39,952 bases of DNA from an uncultured bacterium (GCA_902779865.1 CACZDG010000048.1:1-39952), one strand, 5' to 3'. Numbered from the stretch's first letter, positions 7,230 to 15,751 are shown. Numbers and translations: made by a program. Notes: generated by a model from the sequence alone, not told the origin.

Positions 7230-7376
7230 ATCAATCTCAAATCGTGAAACTGAAAATGAAAGGAACAAGCCCATAGACAGTTAAAGCGATAAGGCGGGAG
7301 AAATCCGCCGACCTCCGCAAGGAGGAAGATGATTTAAGCAATGCTGCAAAGCAGTCGTTTGTTGAAATGTAGAGAG
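7230..7376 (+). repeat. Intergenic repeat copy R5
   Basis: Begins TCAATCTCAAATCGTGAAAC shortly after the hepT stop. It keeps GAAAGGAACAAG, GTTAAAGCGATAAGGCGG and the CCGCC arm, has an extra CTCCGCAAGGAGG hairpin, then AGCAATGCTGCAAAGCAG. The -10 position is degenerate (no TATAAT), so this copy does not obviously drive the next gene. Confidence 0.8.
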
Positions 7377-7562
7377 TTTCACTATAGGCGACACTATGCA
7401 GAGGAAACGCGCAAGCGTTTACCTCTCTTCGTGTTCCTATAAGGGCAATCTCTACAGCCTCAACAAAAACACGAAGAGAGGTTTTCTTTTCGTTCCGATT
7501 GCAAGCGGCAAACAGGTAAGGCAGCGTGTCCCACGCCGCCGCAGAGAAAGGAACGAAAAGAA
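7377..7562 (+). promoter_or_regulatory. Structured 5' leader of the LRR gene
   Basis: Two inverted repeats follow each other. One has arms GAGGAAACGC and GCGTTTACCTC closed by a GCAA tetraloop (7401-7425). The other has perfect 14-bp arms, CCTCTCTTCGTGTT at 7422-7435 and its complement at 7468-7481. They share bases 7422-7425, so they could be mutually exclusive. A run TTTTCTTTTC follows the second arm, which makes it terminator- or attenuator-like. A GAAAGGA ribosome site precedes the ATG at 7563. Confidence 0.55.
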
Positions 7563-10500
7563 ATGAAGAAACTACAGATGACATTGTTGATGATGTGCGG
7601 TATCGCATTAGCCACACTTCCGCTCACCGCCGAAACGGAAACGGTCGACGGCTACACATGGACATATCGAATCAATGGCGATACGGCGGAGATTTATGGT
7701 TCGTATTATCCTTCTTATGGCTATATCCCCGCCGTATCGCCATCACCGACTGGCTGTGTAACGATACCTTCTAAGCTCGGCGGCATGACTGTGACGAGCA
7801 TCGGGAGTTATGCTTTCTCTTATTGCGGCGGACTAGCAAGCGTGACGATACCCGACAGCGTGACAAGTATCGGCGATTATGCATTCTACAATTGCAATGG
7901 CCTTACAAGCATGACAATACCCGATTCGGTGACGAGCATCGGGGATGAGGCGTTCTACGACTGTAGAGGTCTTACTAGAATGACGATACCAAACTCTGTG
8001 ACGAGCATTGGGGGATGGGCATTTGCCGGTTGCAGCGGTCTTACGAACGTGGTGATTGGAAGCGGTGTGACGAGTATCGGGAATGGGGCTTTCACCTCTT
8101 GCAGTGGGCTTACAGGCGTACATATAACCGACATTACAGAGTGGTGTAACATTTCATTCAGTGACGATTACGCCAATCCGCTTTGCAATGCGCACAACCT
8201 CTATCTCAATGGCAATAAGGTTTCTGATTTGGTGATTCCGAACAACGTGAGGAACATCGGGGATTATGCCTTCTCCGGTTGCAGTGGGCTTACGAGCGTG
8301 ACGATACCTGACTGTGTGACGAGCATCGGGAATAGTGCGTTCTACAATTGTAGCGGGCTTACAGGCGTACATATAACCGACATTGTGAAGTGGTGCAGTA
8401 TATCATTCGACGGCTATTACGCCAATCCGCTTTGCCAAGCGCACAATCTTTATCTCAACGGCGAGAAGGTCACAGATTTAATGATCCCCGATAGTGTCAC
8501 AAGCATCCTGGCTTATGCGTTCGCCGGTTGCAGCGGAATTACGAGCGTAACTATACCGAACAGTGTGACGAGTATCGGGGATTTTGCATTCGACGATTGC
8601 AGAGGACTAATGGGCGTGACGATCCCGAACAGCGTGACGAACATCGGAGTGAGGGTGTTCTACAGTTGCAGTGGTCTGACAAGCGTGACGATAGGCAATG
8701 GTGTCATGGACATTGGGAAGATGGCGTTCTCTGGTTGCAGAGGACTTACAAGCGTAACGATGCCGAACAGCGTGACGAGCATCGGGGATTATGCGTTCGA
8801 CGATTGCAGGGGACTTACGAGCGTGACTATGGGCAACGGCGTCAAGACCATTGGGAATCGGGCGTTTTCTGATTGCAGTAACCTTACGAGCGTGACTATC
8901 CCTGATAGCGTGACGAGTATCGGGAATGGGGCTTTCACCTCTTGCATTGGGCTCACAGGCGTACATATAACCGACATTGTGAAGTGGTGCGGTGTCTCTT
9001 TTGGTAGTCACGACGCCAATCCGCTTTCTTATGCGCATAATCTCTTTTTTAATGGCGTGAAGGTCAAGGTATTGACGATCCCAGATGATGTGACGAGCAT
9101 CAAGAGTTATGCGTTCTCAGGTTGCAGTTCGCTCACGAGCTTAAAGATGCCGAACAGCGTGACGGGCATCGGGAGTTCTGCGTTCTCGAATTGCAGTGGG
9201 CTTACGAGCGTGACGATACCCAACAGCGTGGTGAGTATCGGGGAGTCTGCGTTCTCTGGCTGTAGCGGGCTTACAAACGTGACGATACCTGACGGTGTGA
9301 CGCGCATCGGCGATCATGCGTTCTCTGGCTGTAGCGGGCTTATAAGTATGACGATTTCAGACAACGTCACGAGTATTGGATATTGCGCATTTTCAGATTG
9401 TAACGGTCTTATGAGCTTAACGATATCCAGATCGGTTACGAGCATCGAGGGAGGGGCGTTCTCTGGTTGTAGTGGGCTGACGAGCGTGACTATTCCTGAC
9501 GGCGTGACAAGTATCGGAGATGGTGCATTTTCTAATTGCAGCGGTCTTACGAGCGTAACGATCCCTGACGGCATGACGAGTATCGGAGATTATGCATTTT
9601 CAGGTTGTAGCGGGCTGATAAGCGTGACGATTCCCGGCAGCGTAACGAACATTGGAAGCAATGTGTTCTCCGATTGCAACAAGCTGGAAAATATTGTTAT
9701 CGGCACTGGTGTGACGAGTATCGGGAATGAGGCGTTCGCGGGGTGTAATGGATTAAGTAACCTTGTGTTCAAATGTGAAATACCAGCCATAGACTCAACC
9801 GAGTTTGGCGGCTGCACAAACCTGTCGTGTTTACGGGTTGAGAAATCACTGCCTCTGCCCATGTTTTACGATATGGGAATCTCAAGATTTGAAGTTCCGT
9901 CACCATTTGTTGATTATGTGAGATCCAAGACCGAGGCAGAGGTTGTTGGCATAGAGAATTGTGATAAACTTGATATTGATAACATATTCAGCCAGATTCC
10001 TCTTTCAGTATCATCCATCCGTGCCGAGGGTAATTTACAAATCGATGTGTCATTCGGCGAACTTATGCTGCCAGAATGTGAAACTATGCTATCCGTACAC
10101 CTAATTGGAAATGGTGAAGAGACGTCTACGAACTTTACGGTCAAGTCCTGGATCAGTAGTGGTACAATAATCTCGCCCGTGCTAAAAGACTTCGACTTCA
10201 ATGCCTACAACAGTTTTTATGTGTCTGTCTCGAATTCTTTGTTTGTGGGAACGCTTGATAGCGATTGGCAATACTTCCAGGAAGCGTCACCCGTCGCGCT
10301 AGAACTCTACGGACAATTCATCTATGACGGGGGTTACGAGTATGCTACATTGAATACAGGCGTCATTAAGGTTGTTTATAGCAATGATGTTGATGCCAGT
10401 AGGGTAAAATATGAGATCGGACGACAATGCGAAGTGGGCATTTACTATGGAAAATATGATTGGCAGACAGGAAGGGTCAGTTACGAGTCTACAACCTATC

Positions 10501-13352
10501 TTCTTCCTGCGGGAGCGCCAGGCGTATTGTATAAACCAGTACCGACGCTGGATATGCACGTGGACGAGTACGGACAATATGTTGATTCGTATGGCCATCA
10601 TATATCCGACTCGGAATGGGAATGGATGTTACGAATGTATCAAGAATATCCAATATACTACTATCATGCATGGCCGGGGGAAGAGGACGAAAGGTATAGT
10701 CTCGGTATGGAACTGAGACTGATTATCCCGCCGATGATAAAGACGCATCAAGTTTACATAAGCACAGATGAAAGATTGACGTATCATGATGGAGGGGGTT
10801 ATACATACGATCCAGCTTACGTCATTGTGGATGATGGTGAGAGTTGGGCTAGTGCATTTGAGAGCTACGGCAATTCATTATTTGGCTGGACAGATGATTT
10901 TTCATGTTTGTATCTTCCTTACGGTAGTTACATTTCAGGATATGCGTCGTACATTAGTGTTGACGAAGGGTATTACATCAATAAAATCAGTTGCGGCGAT
11001 GCGTACATAAAATACGACAGGAATGGGTACATCACCGAGACATCGCAAAGGCAGTATGATTCTTCTTGGAATTCTCTGCCGATATTTGGCCCAGTCACGA
11101 ATGATGTGACATATCTCTTTGAAAGCGCTCCTATCGCGTATAACATAACCTTCATTGACGAACTGGGTGCGGAGAACCACAACGCAACCACCTATACCGT
11201 GGAGGATTCTTATTATTTCCAGCCACCCGCAGCTGTCGCGGGATGGGATTTTCTTGGTTGGGATGTTACAGGCGTGTATAATCAAACGGGTGATATCACA
11301 GTGACGGCGCAGTGGGCGCGAAGCGACAGAACCGTTACGTTCGACATTGGTGCGCATGGTACGAGGACTGGAGGTGGGGCGTTGACGCAGACTGTCGTTT
11401 GGGGAGAGGCGGCGGAGTCGCCAACCATAACGGCTGATGTAGGATGGGTGTTTACGGGATGGGAGGCGGACATATCTCAGATTACGGAGTCAATTACTGT
11501 CACCGCGCAGTACGAACGAGCACCGCTGTCTATTGAAGCGGCGTCCGGGCTTGACAAGGTCTGGACAACTAGTGGCAATGTTCCATGGTACACCGAGTGG
11601 TCAGACGCGGCGCATGATGGAGTAAATCATCTGCACAGCGGGGCGATTGGTGACAATCAGGAATCGTGGATTGAAACCGTTGTCACCAACACAGGCGTTG
11701 TTTCGTTCTGGTGGAAGGCGTCGAGCGAAGCGTATCGCGGAATTGCATACGATAAGGTTGTGTTCTCCGTCGATGGTGTTGACGTCGCCTCGATTGGCGG
11801 CGAGGTGGATTGGACGAATGTCACATACAACGTTGAAGGTAATGGGCCTCATGCCTTGCGCTGGACGTACCGCAAGGACGACAGCGACTATGGTGGCCAA
11901 GATTGCGCGTGGCTTGACGAGGTACAATATCTCCGCGAGGTGCGCGTGACGTTTGAGGATGGCGGTGCGACGGGTGGTAGCGTACCCGCCGCAATGACCA
12001 TTGGCGAGGGTTTGGAAATCACGCTGCCGGGGCAAGGTGCTCTAGCATGGCCGAAGCACAGCTTCTCTGGTTGGCGAATAAATGACGATATTTTTGCTCC
12101 TGGTACGCCCTACACGCTTGGCTACGATGACGTGCTGTTCACCGCTGCATGGGAGGAGAAGAAGGTGTCCGCTCCGACAATCGAGGTGGCTGCATGGTAC
12201 GACACTGAACGCACCGCTGTTACGATGGGATGCGAAACTGTCGGTGCGGTAATCCACTACACGTTGGATGGTTCTACGCCGACAGCGAAAAGCCCAGTAT
12301 GTACCGGCTCGTTCTATCTTGCAGGATCGGCTACAATCAAGGCAATTGCCGTACTTGACGATTACTTCGACAGCGACGTTGTCTCTGCGGAAAGCGTACG
12401 TGCCCCGTGGACGCCGGGCGAGTGTTTGAATGTGCCGAGCTTTACGTTCAGTATTGGCGGCGATGCCACTTGGTTTAGGGATAGGACCGTTACCCACGAT
12501 AGTGATACGGCCATGCGAAGCGGAGCCATTGGCGACGGGCAAACCTCGTGGATCGAAACGTCTGTTTCCGGTGCGGGGACGTTGACATTCTGGTGGAAGG
12601 TTTCAAGCGAGGCGTACAAGGGAAGTATTTACGACTACGCACGGTTTACCGTTGACGGCGATACCGCAATTCCAGATATCGGCGGCGAGATCGACTGGCG
12701 TTGCGAGACTATTATGATAACCAGTAGCGGCGTCCACACGCTTAGGTGGGCGTATGTAAAGGACTCCCAGGACAAGAACGGCTCTGATTGCGCGTGGCTG
12801 GACGAAGTGACATGGACACCAGCCGAGCCATTGCCGCCCCTTGATCCTCTTCCTGCACTTGATGCACAGGCGACGGACGGTGATGTGGCGGCGATCATTG
12901 GTGGATTGTTGGATGTCCGGCTGTCGGAGAAAGTAGCCAGTGCGGCGGCATACACGGCCTTCCGCTCTTGGGTGGATAATAACAATCTGTCTCACGCCTT
13001 GGTAAAGGATGCGCCCAACGCCTGGCTGTCGTATGCGCTTGATGCTCCGGGACTGATGACTAAGACAGCAGCGTTGGCGAATGAAGATGTCGTGATCGAA
13101 TCCATCACGCCGTCTAGCACAGCAACAGGGACGTTTGACCTTGTCGTTGACATTGCCGGTGCGGAAATAGGTACGGCGGCACGACTTGAGGAGGCCTTGG
13201 GCGTTGAGGGTGCGACGGAGTTGAATGAATCCGCGTTTTCGTCCGAAGGTCTGAATGTAACGCTTGAACGTACCGCTAGCGGCAAGGCGAAGGCAACCGT
13301 CACGCCGCAAGGTTCGCCAGCAGCGTTCTTCGTGCGCGTGAAGGTGAGATAG
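7563..13352 (+). CDS. Giant BspA-like leucine-rich repeat surface protein
   Basis: A 1929-residue exported protein with a signal peptide (residues 1-~23). About 24 LRR_5/BspA units of ~23 residues (SIGDYAFSGCSGLTSVTIP) cover residues ~65-740. They are interrupted three times by a ~45-residue insert starting HITDI(T/V)(E/K)WC. A less repetitive region follows (to ~1190). Next come two InlB/Listeria-Bacteroides-type repeats (FIDELGA...GWDFLGWDV...VTAQW). Two copies of a jelly-roll module (SGAIGDNQESWIET ... FWWK ... DCAWLDEV) follow, one before and one after a chitobiase-like segment (IHYTLDGSTPTAKSP). The C-terminus (FFVRVKVR) carries no recognised anchor. The role is probably adhesion or glycan binding at the cell surface. 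Its start follows GAAAGGAACG. Confidence 0.85.
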   Translation: MKKLQMTLLMMCGIALATLPLTAETETVDGYTWTYRINGDTAEIYGSYYPSYGYIPAVSPSPTGCVTIPSKLGGMTVTSIGSYAFSYCGGLASVTIPDSVTSIGDYAFYNCNGLTSMTIPDSVTSIGDEAFYDCRGLTRMTIPNSVTSIGGWAFAGCSGLTNVVIGSGVTSIGNGAFTSCSGLTGVHITDITEWCNISFSDDYANPLCNAHNLYLNGNKVSDLVIPNNVRNIGDYAFSGCSGLTSVTIPDCVTSIGNSAFYNCSGLTGVHITDIVKWCSISFDGYYANPLCQAHNLYLNGEKVTDLMIPDSVTSILAYAFAGCSGITSVTIPNSVTSIGDFAFDDCRGLMGVTIPNSVTNIGVRVFYSCSGLTSVTIGNGVMDIGKMAFSGCRGLTSVTMPNSVTSIGDYAFDDCRGLTSVTMGNGVKTIGNRAFSDCSNLTSVTIPDSVTSIGNGAFTSCIGLTGVHITDIVKWCGVSFGSHDANPLSYAHNLFFNGVKVKVLTIPDDVTSIKSYAFSGCSSLTSLKMPNSVTGIGSSAFSNCSGLTSVTIPNSVVSIGESAFSGCSGLTNVTIPDGVTRIGDHAFSGCSGLISMTISDNVTSIGYCAFSDCNGLMSLTISRSVTSIEGGAFSGCSGLTSVTIPDGVTSIGDGAFSNCSGLTSVTIPDGMTSIGDYAFSGCSGLISVTIPGSVTNIGSNVFSDCNKLENIVIGTGVTSIGNEAFAGCNGLSNLVFKCEIPAIDSTEFGGCTNLSCLRVEKSLPLPMFYDMGISRFEVPSPFVDYVRSKTEAEVVGIENCDKLDIDNIFSQIPLSVSSIRAEGNLQIDVSFGELMLPECETMLSVHLIGNGEETSTNFTVKSWISSGTIISPVLKDFDFNAYNSFYVSVSNSLFVGTLDSDWQYFQEASPVALELYGQFIYDGGYEYATLNTGVIKVVYSNDVDASRVKYEIGRQCEVGIYYGKYDWQTGRVSYESTTYLLPAGAPGVLYKPVPTLDMHVDEYGQYVDSYGHHISDSEWEWMLRMYQEYPIYYYHAWPGEEDERYSLGMELRLIIPPMIKTHQVYISTDERLTYHDGGGYTYDPAYVIVDDGESWASAFESYGNSLFGWTDDFSCLYLPYGSYISGYASYISVDEGYYINKISCGDAYIKYDRNGYITETSQRQYDSSWNSLPIFGPVTNDVTYLFESAPIAYNITFIDELGAENHNATTYTVEDSYYFQPPAAVAGWDFLGWDVTGVYNQTGDITVTAQWARSDRTVTFDIGAHGTRTGGGALTQTVVWGEAAESPTITADVGWVFTGWEADISQITESITVTAQYERAPLSIEAASGLDKVWTTSGNVPWYTEWSDAAHDGVNHLHSGAIGDNQESWIETVVTNTGVVSFWWKASSEAYRGIAYDKVVFSVDGVDVASIGGEVDWTNVTYNVEGNGPHALRWTYRKDDSDYGGQDCAWLDEVQYLREVRVTFEDGGATGGSVPAAMTIGEGLEITLPGQGALAWPKHSFSGWRINDDIFAPGTPYTLGYDDVLFTAAWEEKKVSAPTIEVAAWYDTERTAVTMGCETVGAVIHYTLDGSTPTAKSPVCTGSFYLAGSATIKAIAVLDDYFDSDVVSAESVRAPWTPGECLNVPSFTFSIGGDATWFRDRTVTHDSDTAMRSGAIGDGQTSWIETSVSGAGTLTFWWKVSSEAYKGSIYDYARFTVDGDTAIPDIGGEIDWRCETIMITSSGVHTLRWAYVKDSQDKNGSDCAWLDEVTWTPAEPLPPLDPLPALDAQATDGDVAAIIGGLLDVRLSEKVASAAAYTAFRSWVDNNNLSHALVKDAPNAWLSYALDAPGLMTKTAALANEDVVIESITPSSTATGTFDLVVDIAGAEIGTAARLEEALGVEGATELNESAFSSEGLNVTLERTASGKAKATVTPQGSPAAFFVRVKVR
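7770..9770 (+). repeat. 69-bp coding tandem repeats of the LRR domain
   Basis: About 24 degenerate units of 69 bp, each containing GTGACGAGCATCGGG-like and TTCTCTGGTTGCAGTGG-like segments. Some adjacent units are nearly identical at the DNA level, so copy-number change by recombination is plausible. Confidence 0.8.
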
Positions 13353-13388
13353 CTTATCATCGGGTGGAATGTTGCTCGCGCCAAGTAT

Positions 13389-13412
13389 CCATCCCGCCGC
13401 ACGACGGGATGG
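13389..13412 (+). terminator. Hairpin after the LRR gene
   Basis: Perfect 8-bp stem CCATCCCG / CGGGATGG around an 8-base loop, 36 bases after the stop. There is no T-run, so termination is only likely. Confidence 0.5.
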
Positions 13413-13511
13413 GTGGCATTGCCGACGGGGGGTAATGACAATATGCACCGGCACAAGAAGTCTTTTACACCAACACTGGCAATCAATATTGTCTGACGAT
13501 ATCATTAATTT

Positions 13512-13630
13512 GGTCTGACCTTATTGATGAAAAGGTCTGACTTTATTAATAAAAAGGTCTGACCTTATTGATGAAAAAGTCTGACCTTATTGATAATATA
13601 GTCAGACCTTAATTATCATTTCGTCAGACT
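13512..13630. repeat. Six iterons at exact 22-bp spacing
   Basis: Core sites start at 13512, 13534, 13556, 13578, 13600 and 13622. The first four read GTCTGAC and the last two its complement GTCAGAC; between them are A/T-rich TTATTGATGAAAA-like spacers. Twenty-two bases is about two helical turns, so all sites face the same side of the DNA. The last site runs directly into an internal TATAAT (13630-13635) and the array ends 30 bases before the -10 box of the next gene. Operator or iteron function is inferred. Confidence 0.85.
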
Positions 13631-13656
13631 ATAATATTGCATGGTCTAGGTCTATA

Positions 13657-13665
13657 TGCTATACT
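13657..13665 (+). promoter_or_regulatory. Extended -10 promoter of the HU-like gene
   Basis: TGC-TATACT, 38 bases before the ATG at 13704. The ribosome site AAGGAG lies at 13691-13696. Confidence 0.6.
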
Positions 13666-13703
13666 ATCGGCGTCTAGAACAAATAGCATCAAGGAGTAAT
13701 TCA

Positions 13704-14477
13704 ATGTCCACCAGAGACCAGCATACGGCGCAACTGCACTTCAAGCTGCGGGAGATCAAGCTCCCAGGCAAGAGCGAACCGGAGAAAGGAAAGTACCGTG
13801 CAATCGGTATGGCTCGCGGCAGCTACGGCACGGATAAGGTAATCGAGGAAATGCTCGACTACTCCAGTCTGCGGCTTTCACCGTACATGGTGGAGTCTGT
13901 GGTGAGCGGCGTAATTGAGTCAATGATCAGCAAAACGCTTTCTGACGGCATCACGCGAAGGTTCGGCGACTATTTCGCCGTGCGGCTGGTGATCAAGGGC
14001 ACGTTCGACGAGAAGGATGCAGAGTTTGATCCAAGGAGGAACTCCGTCAAGGTGGCTCTCGTGCCGCTCAAGCGCTTCCGCAAGGCGGTGGAGACAAGAC
14101 GTCCGCAGAACAAGGTGAAGCCGCCGCGTGCGCTGATGACGGAGATCCGGGGCGAGAGTTCTTCGGCGGATCAAGTGAAGTTCGGCGAGAACATCGTCAT
14201 AACGGGGCGCGACCTGACGGTCGTTGACATGAGCAACCAGGTGAGTGTAAGCATGGTCTGCAAGGACGGCAAACGGAAATATGACTGCTGGTCTATCGAC
14301 GACATGATCGAGCACACGCCAACGCGCATCGTCGTGCCGTTTCCGGCGGAATTCAAGAGAGAGGATTTCTGGAAGCAAAGCATGATGCGTTTCGAGTTCA
14401 GCACCGACAGCGGCAAGCCGAGTGGCCCATACCGCACAATCAAGTACAAACACGGGGTGAAGGTGGCCTTTGACTGA
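13704..14477 (+). CDS. HU/IHF-like DNA-binding protein with C-terminal DUF4469 (Ig-like) domain
   Basis: A 257-residue protein. Residues ~1-130 match the HU/IHF-like fold found in PVC and Bacteroidetes proteins (RGSYGTDKVIEEML, VIESMISKTLSDGITRRFGDYF, then FDPRRNSVKVALVP, where HU proteins have the DNA-clasping arm). Residues ~150-257 form a DUF4469-type beta domain (ENIVITGRDLTV... RIVVPFPAEF). It probably binds or bends DNA and may act on the 22-bp array just upstream, which would be autoregulation or origin-like. The start at 13704 follows AAGGAG; the earlier in-frame ATG (13656) lies in the promoter. Confidence 0.75.
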   Translation: MSTRDQHTAQLHFKLREIKLPGKSEPEKGKYRAIGMARGSYGTDKVIEEMLDYSSLRLSPYMVESVVSGVIESMISKTLSDGITRRFGDYFAVRLVIKGTFDEKDAEFDPRRNSVKVALVPLKRFRKAVETRRPQNKVKPPRALMTEIRGESSSADQVKFGENIVITGRDLTVVDMSNQVSVSMVCKDGKRKYDCWSIDDMIEHTPTRIVVPFPAEFKREDFWKQSMMRFEFSTDSGKPSGPYRTIKYKHGVKVAFD

Positions 14478-14675
14478 TTGTCGAGGTGGTTGCAAAACCC
14501 GATGTGGCGCCATCGCCATTGCACAAGGCCGATGCGGTCTTGCCACACCGTGCACGTATGGTTTTGAAATCAGATTGTTCAAGGTGCGCCCGAAGGACAA
14601 AGTTGTTGTTGAAAGTTGTCTTGGTTGTTTCCAAATCCCCAAACGAGCATCTATGTCTATTAGAACGTGACATGA

Positions 14676-14760
14676 TGTGCCATGTGCACACCTTTGTGTG
14701 ACACGATGGCACAATTTGGAGTGGAAACGGGCTGTGCCAGAGGGTTGGCACGGCCTTTGC
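14676..14760 (+). promoter_or_regulatory. Sigma-54 promoter with upstream activator palindrome (Hsp20 operon)
   Basis: TTGGCACGGCCTTTGC at 14745-14760 matches the -24/-12 consensus TGGCAC-N5-TTGC exactly. About 50 bases upstream is an inverted repeat TGTGCCAT (14676-14683) and ATGGCACA (14706-14713), placed like an enhancer-binding-protein site. The ATG is 39 bases downstream, after GAAAGGAGC. The rest of the 14478-14799 gap shows no gene. Confidence 0.8.
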
Positions 14761-14799
14761 TCTATGTAAGGTGTTGAAAAACTTGAAAGGAGCAAAACC

Positions 14800-15213
14800 A
14801 TGAATACACTGATAGACATGAATCCTTGGAAACTGCTGGACGCGTTGTTCGACGCGAACAACCGCGTCACGCGGACGATGCGCGCACGTGCGGCTGGAAG
14901 GTTCCCGCCCGTGAACGTGTTCCTGGACGACGATGCCGTTTTGATCGACATGGAGCTGCCTGGGAAGACGGCGAAGGACGTTGACCTCACCCTTGAGGCA
15001 CAGGCCGTCGTGGTGTCGGACAAACCCGCCCCCGTCGCGGACGGAGAGAAGGGCGAAGCCGCCCAGACCGCGCCCGCCTGGTCGCGCCGCATCGAGCTGC
15101 CGTTCCGCGTCAACGCCGAAAAGGCGAACGCCAAATTCACCGACGGCATCCTCCGCATCGAACTGCCCAAGGCCGAGACCCAGGGCGTACACCGGATCGC
15201 AATAGCCGGCTAA
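14800..15213 (+). CDS. Small heat shock protein, Hsp20 family (first of pair)
   Basis: An alpha-crystallin-domain chaperone of 137 residues that should hold unfolding proteins in a refoldable state. It shows PPVNVFLDDDAVLIDMELPG at the start of the domain, a central VVVSDKPAP strand, SRRIELPFRVNAEKANAKF and the typical ending GILRIELPKAE. The N-terminal arm (NPWKLLDALFDANNR) is short, as in IbpA-like proteins. Expression should depend on the sigma-54 promoter upstream. A second Hsp20 gene follows after 26 bases. Confidence 0.9.
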   Translation: MNTLIDMNPWKLLDALFDANNRVTRTMRARAAGRFPPVNVFLDDDAVLIDMELPGKTAKDVDLTLEAQAVVVSDKPAPVADGEKGEAAQTAPAWSRRIELPFRVNAEKANAKFTDGILRIELPKAETQGVHRIAIAG

Positions 15214-15239
15214 CCTCAGAAAGAGAAAGGAGAATTGAA

Positions 15240-15581
15240 ATGAACGCTAACACTGAAAGATTCGCAATGCCAGCCGTGTCGCTGGATGAACAGCCCGCGT
15301 GCTACACCTTCACGTTCACGATTCCCGGCATCGGCAAGAAGGGCGTTGACCTTCACGTCGAGGGCCGCACGTTGACGCTGAAGACGCATGCCACGTGGCA
15401 GAATCCCGCCGGTTTCCGCGAGGTCGAAACGGAGTTCATGCGCGAGAACTACGCGGCGTCGCTGGATCTGCCTGAAATGGCTGACGCCACCACGCTCGCC
15501 GCCACGCTCGAGAACGGAATCCTCACCGTCACGGTGCAGAAGAAGCCCGAGACGCAGCCCCGCAAGATCGCCATAGGCTGA
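15240..15581 (+). CDS. Small heat shock protein, Hsp20 family (second of pair)
   Basis: A 113-residue Hsp20 protein with YTFTFTIPGIGKKGVDLHVE, REVETEFMRENYAASLDLPE and GILTVTVQKK, the strands and closing motif of the alpha-crystallin domain. It is shorter and diverged from the first copy, so the two may form hetero-oligomers as IbpA/IbpB do. It is read from the same transcript (ribosome site GAAAGGAG at 15225-15232) and is followed by a terminator hairpin. Confidence 0.9.
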   Translation: MNANTERFAMPAVSLDEQPACYTFTFTIPGIGKKGVDLHVEGRTLTLKTHATWQNPAGFREVETEFMRENYAASLDLPEMADATTLAATLENGILTVTVQKKPETQPRKIAIG

Positions 15582-15605
15582 GGCGCGCGCACAGAAGGTG
15601 AAAGT

Positions 15606-15631
15606 CCCTCTCCGGAAAAATTCGGAGGGGG
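15606..15631 (+). terminator. Terminator of the Hsp20 operon
   Basis: Nine-bp stem CCCTCTCCG / CGGAGGGGG (one G-T pair) with an 8-base A-rich loop, followed by GCTTTACGTTT. Confidence 0.75.
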
Positions 15632-15653
15632 GCTTTACGTTTCATGGGGATTA

Positions 15654-15662
15654 TGATATACT
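15654..15662 (+). promoter_or_regulatory. Extended -10 promoter of tRNA-Pro
   Basis: TGA-TATACT, 12 bases before the first base of the tRNA. No clear -35. Confidence 0.55.
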
Positions 15663-15674
15663 GTTGGACGTTTG

Positions 15675-15751
15675 CGGACCGTAGCGCAGCCTGGTAGCGC
15701 GTTTGCTTGGGGTGCAAAAGGTCAGGGGTTCAAATCCCCTCGGTCCGACCA
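15675..15751 (+). tRNA. tRNA-Pro (anticodon GGG)
   Basis: Complete cloverleaf. Acceptor arms CGGACCG / CGGTCCG; D stem GCGC/GCGC with AGCCTGGTA loop; anticodon stem TTTGC/GCAAA with loop TTGGGGT, anticodon GGG; T stem AGGGG/CCCCT with loop TTCAAAT. The 3' CCA is encoded. It reads Pro codons CCC and CCU. A small ATAGG-AAAAA-CCTAT hairpin follows at ~15806. Confidence 0.95.

Noticed and set aside
4214-7376. Canonical integron attC sites in repeats R1-R5
   Set aside because: The 5' end looks like RYYYAAC (GCCTAAC, GCTTAAC) and holds the stop codon. But no matching GTTRRRY at the 3' end and no complementary L boxes are found, and no integrase gene is in the window. Kept only as an analogy.
7833-10201. 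Long antisense frames opposite the LRR repeats
   Set aside because: They mirror the 69-bp coding repeat and have no ribosome sites; they are shadows of the sense gene.
13512-13630. CRISPR array
   Set aside because: The 22-bp period includes both core and spacer, and the spacers are similar A/T-rich sequences rather than unique ones. No cas genes are present.
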